Assembly: GCA_903936705.1 (NCBI GenBank)
Contig: CAIZWN010000075.1
Span: forward strand, 1 to 64,000
Length of the DNA: 64,000 bases
Origin: an uncultured Myxococcales bacterium
Lineage (GTDB): Bacteria; Myxococcota_A; UBA9042; DTJE01
Reading direction: 5' to 3'
Below, piece after piece: positions 27,608-35,407 of the stretch. Both the position numbers and the translations under genes were made by a program. The notes beneath the pieces were generated by a model. It was given only the letters and a program-made list of their open reading frames with translations. It did not search any database and was not told the DNA's origin. How positions within the stretch are numbered: position 1 is the stretch's first letter; every line of letters begins with the position of its first letter.

Positions 27608-29326
27608 GTGGTAGCCAATAACCTCCCCACTCGGAAGTCCCGATTCGACCTGCTGCCCTGGCTGATCGTCGCAGTGACCGCCACCCTCCCCTTCATTTCC
27701 TCGCTGGACACCCCGCTGCTGGGTGACGACATCATGGCGGTGGTCAACAGTCCGAACGTCCAGGGGAAGGTGGATATATCCCGCATATTCACGACCAATT
27801 CCTGGGGCAGCGTTGAATACTATCGTCACATTCCAAACTTTCGACCCCTGTCCGTCCTGACTCTTGCCGTCACCAGGGCACTTGCAGGGACCGACCCTCT
27901 GCCATACAAGACAACGAATTTGTTGTTGCATCTGGTGGCTACGCTTCTTTTGCTGCACCTTCTTGGACGCGTTGGAATCCCCCCCCCGGTTGCAACCCTT
28001 GCCACGATGGTCTTTGCGGTTCATCCCATTCATGCAGAAGCCCTGCTGTTCGCGGTAAATCGCGAAGAGATTCTGGCGGCCATATTTCTTCTTTTGATGC
28101 TTGGACTTGCGATAGATCGCAGCGGCTTGATACCGGCTGATCGGCGCAAACGCTGGACGCCAGCTTCCTTGGTGTTGCTTGGGCTGGTATTCGCGATGGC
28201 CGTTCTTTCGAAGGAATCCGGTGCCACCGGCCTGATCGTAGTGCCGCTGCTGCTGGTGACATGGCCTCGCGGGAAATCGCGGTTTCGGGCAGCCTTCATG
28301 CCACTTGCTGTCCTGATGGTAGTTTTCGTTGGCTACATAGGGCTGCGATTCATGGCACTGGGACACCTGACGGCCGGCTTCATTCCCTTCCAGGACAATC
28401 CTCTTGTCCTGGCCGACACGGGCCCCCGACTTGCAAGTGCCATGGCTCTGGTGGCCGAGGCCGCAACATTGCTTGTCGCACCACTCAACCTTTCAATCGA
28501 CTACAGTTGGAACGTCCTTGGCATGCCGATCGACGGTTTCCCAGCAAGGTCGATTGTGGGTTCCCTGCTGGTTCTTGCGACCATCGTCGCGTGCTTGCTA
28601 GCCGTCGGTCGCCGCCCGGTGGTTGCACTTGGGCTGGGCATACTGGTTGTGACTTACGGGCTCGTTTCGAACATTGTCTTTCTGAACTCGATGATCTTTG
28701 GCGAGCGCCTGCTTTACCTGCCATCGGTGGGAGCGACAGTGGCCCTTGCCGGGGGGCTCGAACTTGTGCAGGTTCGTGCCGGCACGACCCACCGCTTGTT
28801 CAGACTGGCCGTTGTGACCGTTCTGGCTGCCTGGGTGATGATGATGGGAACAAGATCGTTCCTGCGATCACAAGACTACCGAACGGCTACCGAACTGCTG
28901 AGGTCCTCCCTCGCGCAGCGTCCCGGCAGCACACGTTTGCTGGTCAACCTGGGCGTCGAGCTTACCGGTACCAACCGTCATGCCGAGGCCACTGCCCTGT
29001 TCAGTCAGGCGCTGGAAATCGACCCTCTGGATGCCGAGGCAAACCACAATCTCGGCGTGATGATGGCGGAACAAGGTCGGCCCGGCGAGGCGGCAGCGTT
29101 GTTCCAGCGGGCTATTCAGGCGCGGCCTGGTTTCCCGAAGGCACTTGGTGCAATGTGCCTGGTGCTTGAATCCACAGGAAGGGACGAGGCCGCTCTGGAA
29201 TGGTGCTTGAAGGCCGCGAAGCGCGGTGCCAAGGTCGAATGCGCCCTTCTGCGCCTGGACTCAAGCGGCCAGTGCAGGTCATCGGATCTTGGAGACTCAT
29301 CGGACGATGGCAAGGAGGCAAGATGA
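27608..29326 (+). CDS. TMTC-like membrane O-mannosyltransferase with TPR tail
   Basis: This 572-residue protein has about ten membrane helices followed by TPRs (about residues 430-540: LLVNLGVELTGTNRHAEATA, NHNLGVMMAEQGRPGEAAA). The first loop has acidic residues after helix 1 (LLGDDI) and NFRPLSVLTLA; the second helix region has NLLLHLVATLLLLHLL; HPIHAEALLFAVNREEILAA follows. This layout matches the GT-C fold TMTC family, which in animals transfers mannose from a lipid carrier to Ser/Thr. Bacterial members are usually of unknown substrate. The start is GTG with no ribosome site, possibly leaderless. The stop overlaps the next start (ATGA), so it is coupled to the Svf1-like gene. A paralogue lies at 50958. 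Confidence 0.75.
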   Translation: MVANNLPTRKSRFDLLPWLIVAVTATLPFISSLDTPLLGDDIMAVVNSPNVQGKVDISRIFTTNSWGSVEYYRHIPNFRPLSVLTLAVTRALAGTDPLPYKTTNLLLHLVATLLLLHLLGRVGIPPPVATLATMVFAVHPIHAEALLFAVNREEILAAIFLLLMLGLAIDRSGLIPADRRKRWTPASLVLLGLVFAMAVLSKESGATGLIVVPLLLVTWPRGKSRFRAAFMPLAVLMVVFVGYIGLRFMALGHLTAGFIPFQDNPLVLADTGPRLASAMALVAEAATLLVAPLNLSIDYSWNVLGMPIDGFPARSIVGSLLVLATIVACLLAVGRRPVVALGLGILVVTYGLVSNIVFLNSMIFGERLLYLPSVGATVALAGGLELVQVRAGTTHRLFRLAVVTVLAAWVMMMGTRSFLRSQDYRTATELLRSSLAQRPGSTRLLVNLGVELTGTNRHAEATALFSQALEIDPLDAEANHNLGVMMAEQGRPGEAAALFQRAIQARPGFPKALGAMCLVLESTGRDEAALEWCLKAAKRGAKVECALLRLDSSGQCRSSDLGDSSDDGKEAR

Positions 29327-30438
29327 ACGCAAGGCTGGTTTTCCGTTTCCTGGCCACGATCGTCCTTGTTGTCCCGTCGCAGGTTGCCGCTGATCCTTTG
29401 ACGTCCTTTCAGGGACCTCCGGTGCCCGTGACACTGGGCGACATCCAACCACACAACGCCGCGCCCGAGAACAGGGGCAACGAGTTCTACAGCGAATGGT
29501 GGTCGTTCGTGTTCAGGCTTGATGGCGGTTACAGCGCCTATGTGCAATTCCTGGTCTCGAACATGGGAGCCGGCGACGACAAGGCCGCGGTATCCTCCGA
29601 CTTCAAGCCACCAACCGGAGATCAAGTCAGGGACCGATCCGATTTTGAGGCCGGCAAATGGACCTCATCCAAGGACCAGTTCGAATTGCATTTTGGCCCC
29701 AACGTGCTGGGCGGCCCGATTGACGGCCTGACAATCCATGTCGAGAACGAGTCGTTCACAGCCGACTACAAACTGACCAACATCATCGCTCCCTGGAAGC
29801 CGGGAAATGGAAAGGTGCAATACGGAAAGTCGCCAGGCTCGTACTACCAGTTCCAGGCGATGGCGCCAGTGGCGCACGTCGAAGGAACCGTGACGCTTGC
29901 CGACGATGGCAGCGTTCACAAGGTCAAGGGGCTGGTCTACGCGGACCATTCGGTCGCCAGCATCGGCATGCACCAGCAAGCACGCAGGTGGGCACGGTTT
30001 CGCAGCCTTGGCGAAAAGACGACGTTTCTTCTGTCGGACATTCAAGCCCCTGATGCATACGGCCAGACCCCCATTCGATTCGTGGCGCTGTTCCAGGACG
30101 GCAAGGTCGCCTTCCAATCGACCGACTTCGAGATACGGGGATCCGATTCGTTGGCCGATAACAAGAAGGCCGGTTACGACGCACCACGCCTGCTTGAGTT
30201 CCGATCGAAGGACGGGGCCGCCGCTACCTTCAGGGGGGCAGTCAGAGGGACCAATCTGACGGCTCGGGAGGATTTTCTTGAGCAGTCGAATGCCGCCACA
30301 CGATTCGTTGTCAGCAAGTTCGCAAAGCCGATCATGTACTATTTCGACGGTTCGTTCGCGGCCGAAAGCATTTCACCCGTAGGAAAGATCGACGCTCGCG
30401 GAAAAGGAACCTACTACTTCACCGTCGTCAACCCCTGA
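29323..30438 (+). CDS. Secreted Svf1/AttH-like lipocalin-fold protein
   Basis: The ATG at 29323 follows AAGGAGG and overlaps the previous stop. The 371-residue product has a signal peptide (cleavage probably after VAA, residue 23). The N-half reads [30 protein letters not shown]; the middle has [14 protein letters not shown] then HVEGTVTL; then [20 protein letters not shown] and [20 protein letters not shown]. This order resembles the two lipocalin domains of the yeast survival factor Svf1 and the related AttH/CrtC group, which bind or modify lipids. The resemblance is from memory. Coupling to a lipid-linked sugar transferase suggests a lipid-related role, but that is inference. It is the last gene of the two-gene unit. 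Confidence 0.6.
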   Translation: MNARLVFRFLATIVLVVPSQVAADPLTSFQGPPVPVTLGDIQPHNAAPENRGNEFYSEWWSFVFRLDGGYSAYVQFLVSNMGAGDDKAAVSSDFKPPTGDQVRDRSDFEAGKWTSSKDQFELHFGPNVLGGPIDGLTIHVENESFTADYKLTNIIAPWKPGNGKVQYGKSPGSYYQFQAMAPVAHVEGTVTLADDGSVHKVKGLVYADHSVASIGMHQQARRWARFRSLGEKTTFLLSDIQAPDAYGQTPIRFVALFQDGKVAFQSTDFEIRGSDSLADNKKAGYDAPRLLEFRSKDGAAATFRGAVRGTNLTAREDFLEQSNAATRFVVSKFAKPIMYYFDGSFAAESISPVGKIDARGKGTYYFTVVNP

Positions 30439-30481
30439 CCACCCACAGCCAGGCTATTGCCGCCCTCGATTCTTCTGGGCG

Positions 30482-32164
30482 ATGATTCCGTGCCTGCAGA
30501 TGGCTTCGGGGGCATCCATGCGCGTGGTCGAGCCGATTACAGGAACAACGCTGCGATGCAAGGGATGGCAGCAGGAAGCAGCCTTGCGGATGCTGCACAA
30601 CAACCTGCACCCGGACGTAGCCGAGCGCCCCGAGGACCTTGTTGTGTACGGGGGCTCAGGCAAGGCAGCCAGGAACTGGGAATGTTTCGACCGCATTCGA
30701 CAATCGCTGCTTGACCTCGAGGACGACGAGACACTGCTGGTGCAGTCCGGGAAGGCAGTAGGCATCGCGAAGACGCACCCCGAGGCTCCCAGGGTGCTGA
30801 TCGCCAACTCCAACCTCGTGCCGGCCTTCGCCAACTGGAAGCACTTCCGTGAACTCGAGCGTGCCGGTTTAATGATGTACGGCCAGATGACCGCAGGGTC
30901 CTGGATATACATCGGGACGCAGGGCATTCTGCAGGGGACCTATGAGACTTTTGCTGCTGCCGCACGCAAGCACTTCGGTCGCGACCTGTCCGGGAAGATT
31001 GTTCTGTCCGCCGGACTCGGCGGCATGGGTGGGGCGCAGCCGCTTGCCGTGACCATGAACGGCGGCGTCTTCATCGGGGTCGAGGTCGATCGCTCTCGCA
31101 TCGAGCGTCGGATCGCTACTCGCTACCTTGACACATGGACTTCGTCGCTGGACGAGGCACTTTCGATGGCTGCCGAGGCCCGTAGTCGGAATCTTCCCCT
31201 TTCGATAGGTCTGCTGGGCAACGCGGCGACACTTTTCGCCGAGATTCTTCGGCGCGGCGACCTGCCTGATCTGGTGACCGACCAGACCTCGGCACACGAC
31301 CTGCTGGGCGGTTACGTTCCCGATCAGGTGTCATACGTCGACGCTCTGAGGCTGCGCCAGGATGACCCTGAAAGGTACCAAACGCTGGCTGCCGATTCGG
31401 TGGCACGGCACGTCACGGCAATGCTAGGCTTCCTGCGATCCGGCGTGCCTGTCTTCGACTATGGCAACAATATTCGCACTCAGGCACATCTGGCTGGCGT
31501 GGCAGACGCCTATGCATTCCCCGGCTTTGTACCGGCCTATATCCGCCCGATGTTCTGCGAAGGGAAAGGACCCTTCAGATGGGTGGCTTTGTCGGGCGAC
31601 CCGGCAGATATCGCGGCAACTGACGACGCCGTTCTTTCGCTGTTTCCCGATGACGACGGCCTGCAAAGGTGGATTCGACTTGCCCGCCAGAAGGTGGCAT
31701 TCCAGGGTCTTCCTGCCAGGATCTGCTGGCTGGGATACGGGGATCGGGACCGCGCAGGGGCCGTGTTCAACGACATGGTGAGGACGGGCCGGGTCAAGGC
31801 TCCGATTGTTATCGGCCGTGACCACCTGGACTCGGGTTCCGTGGCATCGCCGTACCGCGAGACCGAGGCAATGAAGGATGGATCGGATTCCATCGCTGAC
31901 TGGCCTTTGTTGAACGCTTTGCTGAACACGGCGAACGGCGCCACCTGGGTGTCGATTCATCAGGGCGGTGGGGTCGGCATAGGATACTCGGTCCATGCTG
32001 GGATGGTGGTGGTAGCTGACGGTACCGCCGCCCAGGCGGCCCGCGTGCAGCGAGTGTTGAGGGGAGACCCGATGATGGGAGTGCTGCGTCATGCCGACGC
32101 CGGGTACCAAGAGGCCATCGACGCGGCCAGACGCGACGATATTCGCCTTCCGCACGACCCTTGA
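30482..32164 (+). CDS. hutU: Urocanate hydratase
   Basis: HutU converts urocanate to imidazolonepropionate in histidine breakdown, using NAD+ as a tightly bound electrophile. The 560-residue length is standard. Family blocks are clear: [57 protein letters not shown] and the PROSITE-type signature [16 protein letters not shown]. The start is uncertain: the ATG at 30482 has no ribosome site, while one at 30518 has a weak G-run before it and would still cover the whole family. No hutH, hutI or hutG is present here, so the pathway must be completed elsewhere. It converges on the MEMO gene with 12 bp between stops. Confidence 0.96.
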   Translation: MIPCLQMASGASMRVVEPITGTTLRCKGWQQEAALRMLHNNLHPDVAERPEDLVVYGGSGKAARNWECFDRIRQSLLDLEDDETLLVQSGKAVGIAKTHPEAPRVLIANSNLVPAFANWKHFRELERAGLMMYGQMTAGSWIYIGTQGILQGTYETFAAAARKHFGRDLSGKIVLSAGLGGMGGAQPLAVTMNGGVFIGVEVDRSRIERRIATRYLDTWTSSLDEALSMAAEARSRNLPLSIGLLGNAATLFAEILRRGDLPDLVTDQTSAHDLLGGYVPDQVSYVDALRLRQDDPERYQTLAADSVARHVTAMLGFLRSGVPVFDYGNNIRTQAHLAGVADAYAFPGFVPAYIRPMFCEGKGPFRWVALSGDPADIAATDDAVLSLFPDDDGLQRWIRLARQKVAFQGLPARICWLGYGDRDRAGAVFNDMVRTGRVKAPIVIGRDHLDSGSVASPYRETEAMKDGSDSIADWPLLNALLNTANGATWVSIHQGGGVGIGYSVHAGMVVVADGTAAQAARVQRVLRGDPMMGVLRHADAGYQEAIDAARRDDIRLPHDP

Positions 32165-32176
32165 GAAACCCGGGTA

Positions 32177-33028
32177 TCAATGGATCTGGAAGGATCGGAT
32201 GATGTCCAGTCGCCTATCGACGCTGATCAGCACGCCGGCGTATCCAACGACATTGCTGTCGTCACCGTTGACGTCGCCGCTGCACCCGTAGGCAGCAATT
32301 TCGGTCGATCGCCCACCCAGCGCACGGGCAGCAGAAAGCATCGCGACCGCAGGAACAAGACCGCACATGCTGACGTGGTGCTCGACGGCGGCAGCATAAA
32401 GCCCCCGAGGGTCCAGGGCGGTCAACCTTTCCAGAACCATCCTGTCCTTGCGGGCAGCAACCCGCCGTGGTTCATGGTGATTAAGGTCGCTGCTGGCCAC
32501 GATCAAGACAGGCTCGCCACAGTCTCGAACGATCTCGGCTACTACCGACCCGATCGACTCTGCAAGACTGCACGACATCGTTCGCAGACAGATTGCGGTC
32601 AAACGCAACGCAGGATTTCGCGACAACAGGAACGGCAACTGAACTTCTACACCGTGCTCTTCGGCGTGGGCCAGGTCGTCCAGCACAGCCTCGGGGCAGT
32701 TGTCGGCAATGCGCCTTGACATCTCTTCGTCCAGGGGAACATTGCCCATCGGGGTTACGAAAGGCCCATGCTTGGCAACCGCGACGCTTGCACCCAGGCC
32801 GGTATGGTTCGGGGAAAGTACAATCACCCGGTCTGGAACGATGGCGCGGGCATAGGTTGCGGCTGCGACTGCGCCCGAATAGGCCAATGCTGCGTGGGGC
32901 GACATCAGGCCGACGACCACCCGAGCCTTTACATCACTGAAGGCACCGTTCAGCAGGTCAAGTTCCGCCCGAAGTTCGATACCACAGTTCGGATAGAACC
33001 TTCCGGCGACGGCGGCACTCCTCGCCAT
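32177..33028 (-). CDS. MEMO1-family (AmmeMemoRadiSam system protein B-like) protein
   Basis: This 283-residue protein starts at an ATG with GGAGG 6 bp upstream, followed by the typical RSAAVAGRFYP. The set of putative metal or substrate residues is present: MSPHAALAYSG, ILSPNHTGLG, AEEHGVEVQLPFL, SSDLNHHEP and the Cys in HVSMCGLVPA. Members relate in fold to non-haem-iron dioxygenases; bacterial ones often sit beside an AMMECR1-domain protein and a radical SAM enzyme, neither of which is nearby here. The function is unknown. Longer in-frame extensions (to 33175) lack a ribosome site and run into non-coding sequence. Confidence 0.9.
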   Translation of the reverse strand: MARSAAVAGRFYPNCGIELRAELDLLNGAFSDVKARVVVGLMSPHAALAYSGAVAAATYARAIVPDRVIVLSPNHTGLGASVAVAKHGPFVTPMGNVPLDEEMSRRIADNCPEAVLDDLAHAEEHGVEVQLPFLLSRNPALRLTAICLRTMSCSLAESIGSVVAEIVRDCGEPVLIVASSDLNHHEPRRVAARKDRMVLERLTALDPRGLYAAAVEHHVSMCGLVPAVAMLSAARALGGRSTEIAAYGCSGDVNGDDSNVVGYAGVLISVDRRLDIIRSFQIH

Positions 33029-33140
33029 ACGTCCTCCAACCAGGATCGGACCGGACCAGCGGACCCTCCGCAAGACCTGTCCCGGCTTTTTGAAGGCCAG
33101 AAGATACCCGACCAACGCCCGCAATTCCAGAACAGTTGCG

Positions 33141-33290
33141 TCGTTTGCAAGCCTTGGGTGCGAAAAACAACGCAAACCATGATCGGCGGGCCAGTTTGAA
33201 GCGACTGTCCTCAGGCTTCGTAACTACTCGTTTGGTCAGCTGAAAGGGAGGGAGGCGAACCCCTTTGAATTCATGCCTACGGCAGATTTC
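33141..33290. repeat. Left copy of a diverged direct repeat (tRNA-Ser 3' region)
   Basis: This stretch aligns without gaps for its first 100 bp to 34388-34487 (offset 1,247 bp), including TCGTTTGC, GGCCAG and CGTAACTACT. It then continues, less perfectly, into the 3' half of the tRNA-Ser(CGA) gene. The pair brackets the lipoprotein gene at 33436-34350. Confidence 0.75.
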
Positions 33291-33328
33291 CGTCGCCGGG
33301 GCGTGCCAGAGACCGGACATCTACTTCC
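33240..33328 (-). pseudogene. Decayed tRNA-Ser copy
   Basis: Read on the minus strand, this has a tRNA-Ser-like D-arm start, an anticodon-arm remnant (GACGGAAATC, one base shorter than GACTCGAAATC of the intact gene), a long variable-arm remnant (CCGTAGGCAT, identical to the intact gene) and a T-arm (GGGGTTCGCCTCCC). The acceptor ends do not pair and the anticodon loop is short, so it should not function. I considered tRNA-Sec and rejected it (no TCA anticodon, no acceptor pairing). The rest of the gap 33029-33435 holds the repeat flank and the upstream region of the next gene. Confidence 0.65.
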
Positions 33329-33435
33329 GCTTATGACCCGGTCTTCCAGTCCGCTTGTTGCATCGTCCCACCTTCCTGGCGCCAGGGTTGGGGACGCGTG
33401 ATATCCTCCCCCGTCGCTTTCCCTAAGAGGAAACC

Positions 33436-34350
33436 ATGGCGTTGCTTGTATCGGGTGTTCGTCATTCCGGGTGGATGATTTCCGCCGTGGTCGTTTTCCT
33501 GGGCGGAATCGGCTGCCCGGCGAACAAGACCGGGTCGGCAACCGATATCCCGGGCACCGACGAGGGTACGGACGAGGGCGCGGACCAGGGCTCGGACGAG
33601 GGCTCGGACATCGCCAGCGCTGGCGCCTGCGTCGTCCTGTTCGGGCTGCCCAACGACCAGACGGGGCTCACGACCGACCAGTGCCGGCCGACCTGCGACT
33701 GCGAAGGAAAACGCTTCACCCCCCCGGTTTACACCGAGGAACAGATCCGGCGTATCGAGGCCCTAGTGCTGGTCGACCCGATGGCCACCCCCACCGAAGA
33801 TCCTTACGCGCACCCCGAACTTCACGTCCCGCAGCCTGGAACGGTGTGCGGACTCAGCCGGGAAATCGCGACACCAGATTCCTACCGGTTGCAAACCTTC
33901 GACAGCACAGCGGCGGCCCTTGCCGCAGGGGCCGTGGTTACCCACTTCGACGCCTGCGGACTCTGTTCGCCGCTGGTGAACCTGGCTGTCTATATGCGCC
34001 ACCCCGACTTGACGGCGCCGGTGCGCCAGTGCGGGATCAACGGGATGATCGCCGGCGAGGAGGAACACATGTCGTGCCTCATGGGCCTGGGCTTCGACGA
34101 GCCCTGCGCGCGCATCTGGTACTACAACACTCTGCATACCCAAGCGCAGTGCCAGGACATCTGCATGGAGTTGCTGGACAAGCCCTACAACGAGCCCGAC
34201 GGGACCCTGAACCAGTGCATGCTGTGCGACGAAGTTGAAAGCGGCGACGTGTTCAAGTCGGTGGCAGGCCGCAACCGCAGGAATACCGGCCTGCCGTCGT
34301 CCATGTGTCGTCCCTGCTCAGAAGTTCAGCCCGTCTACCACGTGTACTGA
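33436..34350 (+). CDS. Cys-rich lipoprotein resembling a microalgal protein family
   Basis: This 304-residue lipoprotein (lipobox GGIGC, Cys27) has AAGAGGAAACC before the ATG. An acidic repeat linker follows (DEGTDEGADQGSDEG, residues 41-57). The rest has 18 or so Cys, ordered as CGLCSPLVNLAVYMRHPDL, then RQCG, then CLMGLGFDEPCARIWYYNT, then CQDICM, then NQCMLCDE, and finally FKSVAGRNRRNTGLPSS. From memory, this series (CGxCS near Asp-Leu-x-Val-Tyr; CxxCDE; AGxNRRxxG) is found in secreted proteins of diatoms and green algae of unknown function. I know no bacterial function for it. It lies alone between tRNA-Ser repeats, which fits acquisition by transfer. Confidence 0.8.
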   Translation: MALLVSGVRHSGWMISAVVVFLGGIGCPANKTGSATDIPGTDEGTDEGADQGSDEGSDIASAGACVVLFGLPNDQTGLTTDQCRPTCDCEGKRFTPPVYTEEQIRRIEALVLVDPMATPTEDPYAHPELHVPQPGTVCGLSREIATPDSYRLQTFDSTAAALAAGAVVTHFDACGLCSPLVNLAVYMRHPDLTAPVRQCGINGMIAGEEEHMSCLMGLGFDEPCARIWYYNTLHTQAQCQDICMELLDKPYNEPDGTLNQCMLCDEVESGDVFKSVAGRNRRNTGLPSSMCRPCSEVQPVYHVY

Positions 34351-34387
34351 CACTTCTGCTGCCGTCCCTGATCGAGAAACTGCCGTA

Positions 34388-34537
34388 TCGTTTGCTACGT
34401 CCAGGGGTGCAAAACAAGGCAAATCATGCTCGTTCGGCCAGCCGGAATCGACTGCCCTGATGCCTCGTAACTACTTGTTTTATCAGCGGAGAGAGAGGGA
34501 GTCGAACCCCCGGTAAGCTATGCCTACGGCTGATTTC
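34388..34537. repeat. Right copy of the diverged direct repeat
   Basis: This is the counterpart of 33141-33290 and covers the 3' half of tRNA-Ser(CGA) plus about 100 bp downstream of it. Similarity is highest at CGTAACTACT and ATGCCTACGGC. Confidence 0.75.
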
Positions 34538-34572
34538 GAGTCAGCTGCCTTCGACCACTCGGCCATCTCTCC
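34487..34572 (-). tRNA. tRNA-Ser (anticodon CGA)
   Basis: The 86-nt gene has acceptor GGAGAGA paired with TCTCTCC, anticodon arm GCTGA-CTCGAAA-TCAGC (anticodon CGA, reads UCG), a long variable arm and T-loop TTCGACT. The discriminator base is G, as for Ser. The CCA end is not encoded. It lies 32 bp after tRNA-Ser(GGA) and is probably co-transcribed. Confidence 0.95.
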
Positions 34573-34604
34573 AGTACAAAAAGTGTCAATGAACAATCAA
34601 CCGG

Positions 34605-34691
34605 CGGAGAGAGGGGGATTCGAACCCCCGGTAACGTTGCCGCTACACACGATTTCCAGTCGTGCACCTTCGACCGCTCGGTCATCTCTCC
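34605..34691 (-). tRNA. tRNA-Ser (anticodon GGA)
   Basis: The 87-nt gene has acceptor GGAGAGA/TCTCTCC, anticodon arm CACGA-CTGGAAA-TCGTG (anticodon GGA, reads UCC and UCU), a long variable arm, T-loop TTCGAAT and discriminator G. CCA is not encoded. It lies 21 bp downstream of tadA on the same strand. Confidence 0.95.
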
Positions 34692-34712
34692 AAAGCCAAA
34701 GTCCGTGCCCGG

Positions 34713-35186
34713 TCAACCCGGTCGGACCCTGCGTTCCTCAAAGAACCTGGTCAGCAAGGCAGCGCCGGCCTCCGCCTGAACCCCACCGGTCACCCGGCAC
34801 TGGTGATTCAGTCGCGCGTCCGAGAGCAACGTGTAAAGGCTGCGAACTGCCCCCGCCCGCGGGTCGTCGCACCCGAACACCACCCTGGAAACACGCGCCA
34901 GCACGATGGCCCCGGCACACATCGGGCACGGTTCCATCGTGACGAACAAGGTCGCGTCCGCCAGGACTTGACGCCCAACCCGACCGTCACGCGCGGCCCG
35001 GACTGCCTCGCGGATCACCAACGCCTCGGCATGGGCGGTAGGATCCCCGGTAGCCTCGACCAGGTTGTGCCCACGAGCCAGCACACCTAGCCGCGAGACA
35101 ATCACGGCCCCGACAGGAACCTCGCCTTCGCGGTAAGCGGCCTGAGCCTCTTCCAGCGCAATGCCCATCGCCGCAAGGTCGTCCAT
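34713..35186 (-). CDS. tadA: tRNA-specific adenosine deaminase
   Basis: TadA converts A34 to inosine in tRNA-Arg(ACG). The 157-residue protein shows the cytidine-deaminase-like zinc site: TAHAEALVIREA (His ligand, catalytic Glu) and PCPMCAGA (two Cys ligands). The start MDDLAAMGIALEEAQAAY matches the family; a TTG start six codons upstream also exists. It reads into the two tRNA-Ser genes on the same strand, so a tadA-tRNA transcript is possible. The upstream gap (35187-35407) holds no gene. Confidence 0.96.
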   Translation of the reverse strand: MDDLAAMGIALEEAQAAYREGEVPVGAVIVSRLGVLARGHNLVEATGDPTAHAEALVIREAVRAARDGRVGRQVLADATLFVTMEPCPMCAGAIVLARVSRVVFGCDDPRAGAVRSLYTLLSDARLNHQCRVTGGVQAEAGAALLTRFFEERRVRPG

Positions 35187-35274
35187 CGCACACCCGGTTT
35201 CCAACGAGCCGGCAGTATTCTAGTCAGCTGGCCACTGTCGGTCAATATCCTCTTTCCCCGACCGTACGTGCCAA

Positions 35275-35308
35275 GGGAATTGGGCTGTCACACCCGATAT
35301 CAATTCCC
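35275..35308. repeat. Inverted repeat upstream of the DUF4388-like gene
   Basis: GGGAATTG (35275-35282) and CAATTCCC (35301-35308) form a perfect 8-bp dyad with an inner GGG/CCC pair. It sits 100 bp before the next gene, so it may be an operator or a terminator for neither gene. No T-run follows. Confidence 0.4.
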
Positions 35309-35407
35309 GGCATTAAGCCTTTTCCTGGGTATTCCACGGCATGCCAATTTCAACGCGATTCCGGGTAGACTAGTGCCGCCCAACCCCTGCGAACAGGAAC
35401 GGCAGCG

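Noticed and set aside
27347-28366. Minus-strand 339-codon frame
   Set aside because: It runs antisense to the TMTC-like gene and across the promoter region; composition is random-like.
33240-33328. Possible tRNA-Sec
   Set aside because: No TCA anticodon and no acceptor-stem pairing; similarity to the nearby tRNA-Ser shows it is a decayed copy.
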